Made by a program: the position numbers and the translations under genes. Shown here piece by piece: positions 8,063-14,597 of a DNA stretch of 32,905 bases. The notes under the pieces were generated by a model. It worked only from the letters and a program-made list of their open reading frames with translations, did no database searches and had not been told where the DNA came from. The stretch spans positions 1 to 32,905 of IMG/VR virus record IMGVR_UViG_3300030090_003065; one strand, 5' to 3'. Numbering within the stretch: position 1 is the stretch's first letter; each line of letters starts with the position of its first letter. Origin of the DNA: a virus.

Positions 8063-9483
8063 CAATCAAACCCGATCTCGGTTATTTTTCTTAGAAAGAG
8101 TTTCTCATTATCAGAAATTTCTTTTAACCGCTCAAGCAATCTTCTTGCTTTATTAAAGTTTCTTTCTCCAACAGCTATTGCTGCATCCCTAGAAAGTTTT
8201 TGCAATTCGTTAAAAACAGGAATTTTTTTGTGCTCGTCTGCGTATTCTTGCAAGGCAGCGTAAGCCTGTTTTTTGTACTGATCTAACGGAATACCCGCAG
8301 ACCTAGCGTTACTTGCTAAATTTTCTGCAAATTCTCTTTCAAACCCATAAGGATCATTTAACCGCCTTAACATGTGGTCTAGTTTAGGTGCAACATCACC
8401 GTGCATTATCCTAAGAAAGGTTGGACGACTGTATCCAGCCCCCTTGCCCGCTCCTACCGCACGGCCTAGGTGATCTGTTAAGCGGTGAGTCAAATCACCA
8501 GTGTGCTCAACGACAGGGCTCATAACGCCCGAAACTAACCTTTGCGCTCTAAGCATTGCTTCTTCAGGGTCAGCACGTTGTATCGGTGCTATTTTGCGAA
8601 ACTCAAGCAATTCATCATCGGTCGCCTGCCGCGCTCCAGACAAAAATAAATCGCGTTGAGATATATTTATTTGAGGAGACCGAGGTGAAGGGTCAAGGGC
8701 CATTCTCATGTAAGCATCGGTTCTACGGCTTGCCTTTGGCTTTTTAAAGAAAAAGCTACGAGGCAGTTTCATTTCATGGGGATAGCCGTGCAAAAAATCA
8801 GCCGCGTGAACACCAGTCGCCCTATCGCCAGCAATCCCTGCCGCTCTGTATAGCCCAGCGTGTGCTTTTTCAAAATCTTCTATTACGGCTCTCCCTAAGC
8901 TTCTTATCCCCCTGTGACCAATATTGCGTGGCTTGCTTAAGTTCATCGCTTCTGCCACCAACTGTACTCTCGGAAACAAATCCAACTGACCCGTTTCTTC
9001 TATAAGTTCTGGGTAGAAAGTTGTCTCAAGGTCTAATTCACGGGGCTCTATTGCTACCTGTACTTTTGCCTCGCCACCAATAGGATAGTAACGCGCCCTT
9101 CGCATCCTATCATCTAATTGACCGGGATCTGCATGAAAAAGACGTGGCCCCCCCTGTGAGCCCATCCTTATAGCAAGGTCGTCCTGTATTTCATAAGTTG
9201 GTTTTATACCAAGAAATTTTGCCTTTGGCTTGCTTAGCTTGTCAGATACAGCCCCACCAACCTTCCTAAGCGTACCGGCCCCAACGAACGGCAGGAGTGC
9301 AGCAAGGGCGCCAGCCCCCGTTCTTACGGCATCTCTGTTGCGTAGGCCCATAAGAAAGTTTCCGATATCCATACCTGTTCCCAAGTAGGGAGTACGCTCA
9401 GCAGCAAGGGTGGCACCCATCTCTGCTGGAGTTTCCGGCGACAGAAGCCTGTCTATCCGATCAAGAAAACTTTCTTCGTCCAT
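8062..9483 (-). CDS. Late-operon paralog with conserved ends and a different middle (473 aa)
   Basis: The N-terminal module (MDEESFLDRIDRLLSPETPA through GAGTLRKVGGAV, about 1-78) and the C-terminal module (IPVFNELQKLSRDAAIAVGE to FLRKITEIGFD, about 405-473) match those of the 655-aa gene downstream. The middle is unrelated. It has a RLFHADPGQLDDRMRRARYY segment near 115-135, an IEPRELDLETTFYPEL segment near 147-162 and a basic helical region near 270-330; I recognise no catalytic motif with confidence. The ATG overlaps the stop of the large terminase gene (TAATG). Conserved ends with a swapped centre suggest a common packaging or injection route for different payload domains. That role is inferred. 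Confidence 0.6.
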   Translation of the reverse strand: MDEESFLDRIDRLLSPETPAEMGATLAAERTPYLGTGMDIGNFLMGLRNRDAVRTGAGALAALLPFVGAGTLRKVGGAVSDKLSKPKAKFLGIKPTYEIQDDLAIRMGSQGGPRLFHADPGQLDDRMRRARYYPIGGEAKVQVAIEPRELDLETTFYPELIEETGQLDLFPRVQLVAEAMNLSKPRNIGHRGIRSLGRAVIEDFEKAHAGLYRAAGIAGDRATGVHAADFLHGYPHEMKLPRSFFFKKPKASRRTDAYMRMALDPSPRSPQINISQRDLFLSGARQATDDELLEFRKIAPIQRADPEEAMLRAQRLVSGVMSPVVEHTGDLTHRLTDHLGRAVGAGKGAGYSRPTFLRIMHGDVAPKLDHMLRRLNDPYGFEREFAENLASNARSAGIPLDQYKKQAYAALQEYADEHKKIPVFNELQKLSRDAAIAVGERNFNKARRLLERLKEISDNEKLFLRKITEIGFD

Positions 9484-10976
9484 TAGTAATACGCTGCCCT
9501 ACGCTGTCGATAAAACTCTTCTTCTTTTTCGTCGCTCTCAATTGAAATAAAGCCACCCTGACGAAACCGAAGCAACGCCTGCGTGCCCGAGTCCACCAAG
9601 TCGTCGTGGTCTCCAGCAGGAAAGGCAGCGAATTGCTCAATGACTTCGTCTGCCCAGCGTGTTTTAGGTGCCCAAACCAATCCTGATGAAAATAAGTCAG
9701 AGACTGCGTTTACGCGAGCAACTTTGTCTCTTCCGCGACTAGGTGTGTACTCATTTACAGGAATGCCCATCCTCCGCAACTCAAAGATCAAGGGTGAACC
9801 AGACGCCTTAGCCTCAACAATAAACGCATCTGGCTCAAACTCCTTGTACATATCAAAGGCACGCGCTTTCAGATCTGGAAACTCCAAACGTTCCTGCAAT
9901 GCGTCCAGTAAAATTATGTTTGAGTTCCCATCTTCGTCGTAGAACACGCCCCATGTTGTGCAGGCGCTGTAATCTGCGGTTTCCTTAGCAAGGAACGCTG
10001 TATCCCACGACTGAATCACAAACTCACAGCGTGGTGGAGATTTTTTGTCCCACTCTTTCCACCATTCGCGCTTGATCAGCGCTCCTTCCTCTGATGTGGG
10101 GTCTTGTTGGTACTGTGCAGACCACTTCGGCACCGGAAGCTCTGACTTTAGTGCCTCCAACTGATCGATAGGCCAAAATCCGGGCCACAAGGGCTTGCCG
10201 CTGGGCAGGATTGCAGGAAGTTCTATGACTTCCCACTCATCAGAGCCGCCACGCTGGATTGATGACTTTAAAATCTGGCCAGTCAGGTCTTTTTTGGACC
10301 ATCTAGTCATTACAACGCAGATACTACCGCCCGGTTGCAGCCTCTGCCGTGGTCCAGAAGTGTACCACTCGTAGGTTTTGTCGTAAATCGACGGATCGTT
10401 GAGCGCCGCTTCTTGTTCGGAGTGCGGATCGTCAATAATCAGGATGTCGGCACCCTTACCTGTCACCGCACCGCCGACACCAATAGCAAAATACTCCCCG
10501 TTCTTGTTTGTACTCCAGCGACCTGCGGCCTTGGAGTCAGATGCAAGGGACACATCTTGGAAAACACCCTGATAATCATCGGACCCAACCAAGTTTCTAA
10601 CTTTTCTACCGAATCCTACGGCTAATTCAGCGGTGTGTGCCGTTTGAATCACCTTTCGGTCAGGAAATTTGCCTAAATACCACGCAGGAAACAGATGAGA
10701 GGCGAATTCAGACTTGGTATGACGCGGCGGCATGTTGATAATCAGGCGTTTTAACTCACCTTTTGCGATTTTATTGAACGCATCAGCCATTACACGGTGG
10801 TGATCGCCTTCAATAAACGCAGGCCACACATGTTTTACGAACCCCAAGAAGTCATCGTGGGACAATTCTTTGGTTTTTGCCGTCTCAAGCTCATCTAACA
10901 GCCCGAGGATCTCCATCTTCTCGGAATCTGGCAGTTGATCTAGCTTAGATTTAATAGACTGTATGTCAATTTGCAT
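9483..10976 (-). CDS. terL: Terminase large subunit (497 aa)
   Basis: The large terminase is the ATP-driven motor and nuclease that packages phage DNA into the prohead through the portal. Visible motifs: Walker A-like NMPPRHTKSE (81-90), Walker B ADILIIDDPHSE (176-187) and an RNase H-type nuclease domain with QSWDTAF (D324), FIVEAKASGSPLI (E387) and GDHDDLVDSG (D457/D458). Length and motif order match the terminase family whose C-terminal half is described by TIGR01630. Upstream lie a 105-aa gene and an HNH gene, a common arrangement in packaging modules. The small subunit is not adjacent but at 14026-14457. Start ATG at 10976. Confidence 0.95.
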   Translation of the reverse strand: MQIDIQSIKSKLDQLPDSEKMEILGLLDELETAKTKELSHDDFLGFVKHVWPAFIEGDHHRVMADAFNKIAKGELKRLIINMPPRHTKSEFASHLFPAWYLGKFPDRKVIQTAHTAELAVGFGRKVRNLVGSDDYQGVFQDVSLASDSKAAGRWSTNKNGEYFAIGVGGAVTGKGADILIIDDPHSEQEAALNDPSIYDKTYEWYTSGPRQRLQPGGSICVVMTRWSKKDLTGQILKSSIQRGGSDEWEVIELPAILPSGKPLWPGFWPIDQLEALKSELPVPKWSAQYQQDPTSEEGALIKREWWKEWDKKSPPRCEFVIQSWDTAFLAKETADYSACTTWGVFYDEDGNSNIILLDALQERLEFPDLKARAFDMYKEFEPDAFIVEAKASGSPLIFELRRMGIPVNEYTPSRGRDKVARVNAVSDLFSSGLVWAPKTRWADEVIEQFAAFPAGDHDDLVDSGTQALLRFRQGGFISIESDEKEEEFYRQRRAAYY

Positions 10977-10985
10977 GATTTATAT

Positions 10986-11303
10986 TTATAGTTCGTACTT
11001 TACTTTGTTGAGTGTACACCAATATTCAATTTCTGTTGGTGAAAAAACGCCAAGCTCTGCATAGTCCATGACAATTCTGCCCAAGTCATAGAACATTTGG
11101 CTTTCTCGTTTAAAGCCAAGCCCTGTCAAGTACTCTTCTAAAATGTCTGACGCAGAGTCCCCGGTGTAACGGACCTTGCCATCCGACCAAGATGCGTAGT
11201 CATCCATGTGAAGCGATGCTTTTGATCGCGTACCCCTCATGGAAGCGGTGGCAGAGCGATATGCTTCTACGGCCCTTTCAATAACCGACACAACGTCAGT
11301 CAT
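10986..11303 (-). CDS. Protein between HNH and large terminase (105 aa)
   Basis: I choose the ATG at 11303 (MTDVVSVIERAVEAYRS), 16 bases after the HNH stop; an ATG at 11363 would add 20 residues that overlap the HNH gene and look unlike the rest. Neither start has a strong Shine-Dalgarno. The protein is mixed helical, with GDSASDILEEYLTGLGFKRE near the middle and an aromatic C-terminal half (FYDLGRIVMDYAELGVFS). No domain is recognised. Its position suggests a packaging accessory factor, without direct evidence. Confidence 0.65.
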   Translation of the reverse strand: MTDVVSVIERAVEAYRSATASMRGTRSKASLHMDDYASWSDGKVRYTGDSASDILEEYLTGLGFKRESQMFYDLGRIVMDYAELGVFSPTEIEYWCTLNKVKYEL

Positions 11304-11319
11304 CTTTATAGGCAATGGC

Positions 11320-11649
11320 TCAGTAGAGGATGTCCTTGTCCCTATTCTGCCAGTAGTCTGCATAAAGCCACCTCTGGTGGTACCGCTCGGCTAACTCTAA
11401 TGTGTCAATGATACCATGTTTTGAAAAGAATGTCTTAATTCCTTTCGCATGCTGTTCGGTATGACACTGTCTACAGAGCGGCACTAGGTGGTCGCTGGTA
11501 CCCCCGGCGCCTCGGGACTTTATATGTGCGGGGTCACTGGGTCCATCACGCCCACAGGCGGCACATTCCAGTGTCCGTATCCAGTCTGCCTTGGGACCAA
11601 ACTGCCTTTCCCTGCGCTGTTCACGCTTTTCCTTTTTTGATAGCGCCAT
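11320..11649 (-). CDS. HNH endonuclease (109 aa)
   Basis: The protein has the HNH-type zinc arrangement: LECAACGRDG (first CxxC), DPAHIKSRGAGG (catalytic-type His), SDHLVPLCRQCHTEQH (His, second CxxC, final His). Such proteins cut DNA, and several phages carry one beside the terminase, where in HK97 it is required for DNA packaging. The basic N-terminus (MALSKKEKREQRRERQFGPK) would bind DNA. The ATG at 11649 overlaps the 3' end of the Cys-rich gene by 29 bases; an upstream alternative start would add three residues. Packaging function is inferred from position. Confidence 0.85.
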   Translation of the reverse strand: MALSKKEKREQRRERQFGPKADWIRTLECAACGRDGPSDPAHIKSRGAGGTSDHLVPLCRQCHTEQHAKGIKTFFSKHGIIDTLELAERYHQRWLYADYWQNRDKDILY

Positions 11650-11848
11650 CGTTACCAAGACTCTTGGCTATTGCCAGTAAAACTTTAGGATCTGACTTAG
11701 GGGTGGAGTAGGGGTCTACACCAAACTCCACTAACTCTTCGATTCCGGGGCAGATGCAGTCAAAGACATGGCTGTCATGGAGGCTGCACCACCACTCTTC
11801 ACACATGTCGCATTCAATCCAGAGGGGGGTGCTGGGGGGATATTCCAC
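11621..11848 (-). CDS. Cys-rich putative zinc-binding protein (75 aa)
   Basis: A GTG at 11848 with an upstream TGAGGAAC Shine-Dalgarno gives MEYPPSTPLWIECDMCEEWW and then CSLHDSHVFDCICPGIEEL. The Cys/His spacing (CxxC, Trp-Trp-Cys, His, His, Cys-x-Cys) suggests one or two zinc sites, and I recall similar short proteins in other aquatic phages. It overlaps the lipoprotein ORF by 118 bases in another frame and the HNH gene by 29. If only one of the overlapping pair is real, this one has the more conserved-looking sequence. Confidence 0.7.
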   Translation of the reverse strand: MEYPPSTPLWIECDMCEEWWCSLHDSHVFDCICPGIEELVEFGVDPYSTPKSDPKVLLAIAKSLGNDGAIKKGKA

Positions 11849-12000
11849 CGCCGTTCCTCATTCAGGTTTTCTGAGTCTTGGCAATATACGTTGTTCAGCC
11901 CAGACCAACACCCCGAGTTTACAACAGCACAGCTAGACAGCACAAAAAGCACTGCAAACAAAGCCACCTGACGGTAACTACTCCAAAACCAAGCTTTCAT
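11731..12000 (-). CDS. Small lipoprotein, Rz1-like in form (89 aa)
   Basis: The ATG at 12000 has an AGAGGCTG Shine-Dalgarno inside the preceding gene. The N-terminus is a lipoprotein signal: basic start, hydrophobic VALFAVLFVL, and lipobox LSSC with Cys near residue 24. The mature part is short and contains a Pro-rich IPPAPPSG. Small Pro-rich lipoproteins are typical outer spanins (Rz1), which act with an inner-membrane partner in lysis, but no partner with a membrane helix lies next to it. A surface role such as superinfection exclusion is another option. The C-terminal 39 residues are encoded in the same DNA as the Cys-rich gene. Confidence 0.5.
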   Translation of the reverse strand: MKAWFWSSYRQVALFAVLFVLSSCAVVNSGCWSGLNNVYCQDSENLNEERRWNIPPAPPSGLNATCVKSGGAASMTAMSLTASAPESKS

Positions 12001-12199
12001 ACTCAGCCTCTATCCAGACCTTGGCACCACAAGACAATGGCTTGTCCGGCGAGTAAACCACAACAGATGGACCGTTAATTGAAACAGACGAAGCATACTC
12101 ATTGCTCTTGTACGTCTTCACGGTAATCACCGGCTCACGCTCCCCTTCCTTTGTGTTGCGGCGAATTTTGTGCTGGTTGATGTGAATCTTCGCTTTCAT
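11978..12199 (-). CDS. Conserved hypothetical, first gene of the late block (73 aa)
   Basis: This ATG at 12199 follows a TAGGGGGGGGTT stretch that serves as Shine-Dalgarno. The sequence MKAKIHINQHKIRRNTKEGE, then EPVITVKTYKSN, then INGPSVVVYSPDKPLSCGAK is beta-rich and resembles short phage proteins I have seen with the same Lys-Ile-His-Ile-Asn-Gln-His opening and Pro-Leu-Ser-Cys-Gly-Ala-Lys close. Function is unknown. As the first gene after the control region it marks the start of the leftward transcript. Confidence 0.75.
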   Translation of the reverse strand: MKAKIHINQHKIRRNTKEGEREPVITVKTYKSNEYASSVSINGPSVVVYSPDKPLSCGAKVWIEAEYESLVLE

Positions 12200-12214
12200 T
12201 TTTTTAACCCCCCC

Positions 12215-12357
12215 CTATAGATAATATCTAGTATATAGATAAAAGCTAGTATTAACTAGTATATAATCTAAATAAGAAACTAGATTCATTATCTAGATAA
12301 TAACTAGCTAGTTATTTTCTATTTAGATAATAACTAGCTAGATAATAACTAGCAGCA
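12215..12357. repeat. AT-rich palindromic repeat cluster in the divergent control region
   Basis: The stretch is dominated by A, T and CTAG steps. TAGATAATAACTAGCTAG occurs at 12293-12310 and 12322-12339, followed by another GATAATAACTAGC. The palindrome ATAACTAGCTAGTTAT (12298-12313) has half-sites AACTA/TAGTT like those of the dispersed 15-bp palindrome. The cluster lies between the leftward late genes and the rightward genes. It could be a DNA-unwinding element, a regulator array or the leftward promoter region; no clean leftward -35/-10 pair is visible. Confidence 0.6.
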
Positions 12358-12500
12358 AAAGCACCAATAGAACCTACCAAGGTTAAGAGTTTCAATTTTT
12401 TTGTTGTAATTTTTTTCACAAAAGTACCCGACTTGTGCCAAAGACGAAAAGGTGGTTTAGGGAATTGTAACTCTTTCAGAAACTGTGCAAAACTGTACTT

Positions 12501-12600
12501 ACACGCGCGGGACGGCCCCGCGCTGTGTCGGCCTACCCCCCTGCACTGGGGGTCGAGCCTAGCCGGAACCCTAGAGCCTAGCCCATAGGGTAAAGTGGAG
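12501..12600. other. GC-rich hairpin cluster in the control region
   Basis: Within an AT-rich surrounding, two strong hairpins lie in a row: ACACGCGCGGG with CCCGCGC-t-GTGT (12501-12528, one bulge) and ACCCCC with GGGGGT around loop CTGCACT (12535-12553). A direct repeat GAGCCTAGCC follows (two copies within about 12555-12585). There is no T-run on either side, so simple termination is unlikely. It may be a leader RNA, an attenuator or a protein-binding site such as a packaging signal. Confidence 0.4.
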
Positions 12601-12611
12601 CGGATGGCCTC

Positions 12612-12626
12612 AACTAATAATTAGTT
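12612..12626. repeat. Dispersed palindrome copy 1 (AACTAATAATTAGTT)
   Basis: Perfect 15-bp inverted repeat with a single central A. It is the first of 22 copies found between here and 29917. Most copies sit between genes, either just after a promoter or directly after a stop codon, and just before a Shine-Dalgarno. As DNA it is a natural site for a dimeric regulator. As RNA it would form only a weak 5-bp hairpin. This copy lies in the non-coding control region 120 bp upstream of the first rightward promoter. Confidence 0.9.
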
Positions 12627-12738
12627 GGAAACTCTTGACATTGTCGGGCTAGAGTGTTGCGGGTGTCGGCTAATCCGGTTGGACATATCTTGACCTTGTC
12701 AACCTTTTATAGACATAAAAGAAATTTGCTGAGGGGTG

Positions 12739-12767
12739 TTGACGCTTGTTGCTGATCTTTATAGCTT
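12739..12767 (+). promoter_or_regulatory. Rightward promoter upstream of the 262-aa gene
   Basis: TTGACG, 17 bp, TAGCTT. It is preceded by GAGGGGTG, a run also found before other promoters of this family. It would give a leader of about 160 nt before the start codon at 12937. Confidence 0.6.
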
Positions 12768-12774
12768 ACCTTGT

Positions 12775-12936
12775 CGATTGGATACAGTGATTGCGGTCGC
12801 TGTCAGCAGACTCTCGAAACTGGCCAAGGTCCTGACGGGCTCCACTGGCGGGTATGATTCACGGGTAAGCGGAACCGTGGACGATTAAGATAGACCGCAA
12901 CTAATAATTAGTTAGGCGCACTGAGGCGCCACTATT
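12775..12936 (+). promoter_or_regulatory. Long structured leader of the 262-aa gene
   Basis: The leader contains a CACGG...CCGTG hairpin near 12859-12882, the palindrome at 12899, and GGCGC-actgag-GCGCC (12915-12930) ending seven bases before the ATG. The only Shine-Dalgarno-like bases (GAGG, 12923-12926) lie in the loop and stem of that last hairpin. This suggests translational control, possibly autoregulation. Confidence 0.45.
12899..12913. repeat. Dispersed palindrome copy 2 (AACTAATAATTAGTT)
   Basis: Perfect copy directly upstream of the hairpin that covers the ribosome-binding site of the 262-aa gene. Confidence 0.9.
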
Positions 12937-13725
12937 ATGAGCAACGGTAAGACTGGCGAGTCTAAACGCACAAGGAAGGGCGGAGCCAAGGCTCCGGTAG
13001 TAACCATGACCCAAGAGCAGTTTCAGGCTGCGATCTCTGAGGTCATGAGCAGAGGCGCGAAGACTGCTGAAACTGGCAAGCGTGCCGCTACCAAGGGCAA
13101 GCAAATTGCCAAGGATTTGTTTAGGGTCCTGAACGATGGCGTACAGGCTAAGCTGAGTGTTAAGGATGCTCACGAGGCCTGTATCAATCAGGCTCTGAAC
13201 GATGATACCGTGAGCGAGGAGGTGCGAGAATCTCGCGCCAACTATCTAGGCTCGCCGACTATGGCAGGGCACAAGATGTTTACGGCTCTGCATAACTACG
13301 GAAAGACCAAGGCAGTACGCGAGGAAATGGCTCGCATGGTCGCAGAGGATAAGATCTTTATCTCTGGTCCTAGAAGCATCGTGCAGTTTTGCGAGGACAT
13401 CCGTGACAACGTCGAGAACATTAAGACGACGACCGACGTTAGCAGAGCAGACTTTGAGGATCTTCTGGAGTCTCTACCTATCGGCGAGTCCGTCGATATT
13501 GTCGGCGACCTATTTCCTGATGAAGGTCCTGATGGCGTCGAGTCTCGCAATGCTCGCGAGTTCATGGCCACGCGCCTAACGGCGAGGGTCAAGCTTCAAG
13601 CTTGGCTCACGGCTCTGGATGAAATGGGAACTAGGGTCCACGAAAAGGCCAATCCCAAGGTGAAAAGCTACAAGCCACTGCCAACAATGGCAGAGTATGC
13701 TGAGGCGCGTGCTGCCAGTAGCTAA
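12937..13725 (+). CDS. Isolated gene of unknown function in the control region (262 aa)
   Basis: The ATG at 12937 opens a soluble, mostly helical protein with a basic Gly/Lys-rich N-terminus (SKRTRKGGAKAP), further basic helices (GKRAATKGKQIAKDLFRV near 47-64), and an acidic middle (GDLFPDEGPDGVES near 190-203). There is no signal, membrane segment or recognised domain. It has its own promoter, long leader and strong intrinsic terminator, unlike the genes around it, and lies between two minus-strand genes. That isolation suggests independent, perhaps high, expression. A DNA-binding or structural role would fit the basic N-terminus, but this is inference. Confidence 0.8.
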   Translation: MSNGKTGESKRTRKGGAKAPVVTMTQEQFQAAISEVMSRGAKTAETGKRAATKGKQIAKDLFRVLNDGVQAKLSVKDAHEACINQALNDDTVSEEVRESRANYLGSPTMAGHKMFTALHNYGKTKAVREEMARMVAEDKIFISGPRSIVQFCEDIRDNVENIKTTTDVSRADFEDLLESLPIGESVDIVGDLFPDEGPDGVESRNAREFMATRLTARVKLQAWLTALDEMGTRVHEKANPKVKSYKPLPTMAEYAEARAASS

Positions 13726-13743
13726 GCAGTAGCAGTACCCCAA

Positions 13744-13788
13744 GAGCGGGTCGACCCCTAACGGAGTCGGCCCGCTCTTTTTTTTTGT
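13744..13788 (+). terminator. Intrinsic terminator of the 262-aa gene
   Basis: GAGCGGGTCGAC pairs with GTCGGCCCGCTC (12 bp, one G-T wobble) around a 10-base loop, followed by nine T residues. It lies about 20 bases after the stop codon. Confidence 0.9.
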
Positions 13789-13792
13789 ACCT

Positions 13793-13807
13793 AACTAATT
13801 ATTAGTT
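13793..13807. repeat. Dispersed palindrome copy 3 (AACTAATTATTAGTT)
   Basis: Perfect copy immediately after the terminator; it forms the left border of the five-unit direct repeat array. Confidence 0.9.
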
Positions 13808-13815
13808 GGCCATAG

Positions 13816-13942
13816 GTAACCAAGAGGAGGGATCGAATAGGTAACCCGCAGGAGGGATCGATCAATAAGTAATCCAGAAGAGGGATCGAATAAGTAAATC
13901 AGAGGAGGGATCGACAGTAGGTAAATCATAGGAGGGATCGAC
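13816..13942 (+). repeat. Five iteron-like direct repeats (GTAA...AGGAGGGATCGA)
   Basis: Five units begin with GTAA at 13816, 13841, 13869, 13894 and 13921, a spacing of 25, 28, 25 and 27 bases. Each contains the core (G/A)GAGGGATCGA about ten bases in. The array is flanked on each side by a perfect copy of the 15-bp palindrome and lies just past the 3' end of the small terminase gene. Options are initiator-binding iterons, a packaging site bound by the small terminase, or an RNA with repeated GGA motifs. There is no open reading frame through the array. Confidence 0.8.
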
Positions 13943-13943
13943 C

Positions 13944-13958
13944 AACTAATTATTAGTT
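13944..13958. repeat. Dispersed palindrome copy 4 (AACTAATTATTAGTT)
   Basis: Perfect copy forming the right border of the direct repeat array. Confidence 0.9.
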
Positions 13959-14025
13959 GACTAGGTCTAGGATCTCGTATGCGAGGCTTCGAGAGGCCCT
14001 CTATGCTACCCTTTCTAGGCCTATA

Positions 14026-14457
14026 TCACGCCTCAGAAAAAAAGCCAGATAACCTATCCCGTAATTCCTTTTCGATTTCATCGGGGTTCCTATGCTCTAC
14101 CACTACGGTGGAAGACTCATCGAATACCCCTTCACTCTTACCTAGTAGTTCGAGTGCCCGTACCCGTGTGGATGGCGGATTGCTATCGTCCATCGCTTCA
14201 GACTTGAGGCGTTCGAGAATCCATTTAGCGTTTAGCTTTTCGTGGGTGCGCTTGGCTTCTTTTTTGTCAGCCTTCAGGTCATCGATAGCTTGGCGGACGT
14301 GGTTCTTTTTTGCGAGTCGTGACGCCAGTACGTTGACGGTCGCATCCTTGCCCTTGGTCTCATACGCTTTTTTGTAAGCGTCAGAATAGGACAAGCCGGA
14401 CGCCACAAATCCGGCGAATGCGCTCTGCTTAGGGGTTAGCCCTTTAGGTATAGTCAT
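14026..14457 (-). CDS. terS: Terminase small subunit (143 aa)
   Basis: Small terminases bind the packaging site and hand the DNA to the large subunit. The N-terminal half has the Terminase_2 pattern: GLTPKQSAFAGFVASGLSYS, then DAYKKAYETKG, then ASRLAKKNHVRQAIDDLKAD, a helix-turn-helix type DNA-binding domain. The C-terminal half is helical and charged, suited to ring assembly (LKSEAMDDSNPPSTRVRALE, LLGKSEGVFDES). It lies on the same strand as the large subunit but about 3 kb away, with the 262-aa gene and the direct repeats between them. Start ATG at 14457 with a weak GGGA Shine-Dalgarno. The nearby repeats are candidate binding sites. Confidence 0.85.
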   Translation of the reverse strand: MTIPKGLTPKQSAFAGFVASGLSYSDAYKKAYETKGKDATVNVLASRLAKKNHVRQAIDDLKADKKEAKRTHEKLNAKWILERLKSEAMDDSNPPSTRVRALELLGKSEGVFDESSTVVVEHRNPDEIEKELRDRLSGFFSEA

Positions 14458-14504
14458 ATCCCAAGATAAACGCTAAGACTTAGCCGTCAATATCTTGAAG
14501 AGTG

Positions 14505-14533
14505 TTGACACCTGTATTGACATCTCTTATATT
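14505..14533 (+). promoter_or_regulatory. Promoter before the 97-aa gene
   Basis: TTGACA, 17 bp, TATATT. A second TTGACA lies 12 bp after the first, a feature shared by the promoters at 15697 and 16533. The downstream part has the GTAGG motif common to this family. Confidence 0.7.
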
Positions 14534-14568
14534 AGTGCGTAGGTGTAGGGCTTGGGAGACACCAAGCC

Positions 14569-14583
14569 AACTAATAATTAGTT
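14569..14583. repeat. Dispersed palindrome copy 5 (AACTAATAATTAGTT)
   Basis: Perfect copy between the promoter at 14505 and the AAAAGGAG Shine-Dalgarno of the 97-aa gene. Confidence 0.9.
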
Positions 14584-14597
14584 AAAAGGAGAAAAAA

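Larger units (their letters stand above)
12358..12738. other. Remaining non-coding control region
   Basis: No open frame with a Shine-Dalgarno is convincing here. Besides the hairpin cluster and the palindrome at 12612, it holds TTGACATTGTC (near 12633) and the inverted repeat TTGAC-CTT-GTCAA (12690-12702). These look like regulator sites next to the rightward promoter at 12739. Confidence 0.35.

Noticed and set aside
12901-13173. 90-aa minus-strand frame overlapping the 262-aa gene
   Set aside because: No Shine-Dalgarno; the plus-strand gene has its own promoter and terminator.
13816-13942. CRISPR array
   Set aside because: The repeats are only partly conserved, spacing is 25-28 bases in total with no room for spacers, and no cas operon is present; the Cas4-like nuclease is of the phage recombination type.
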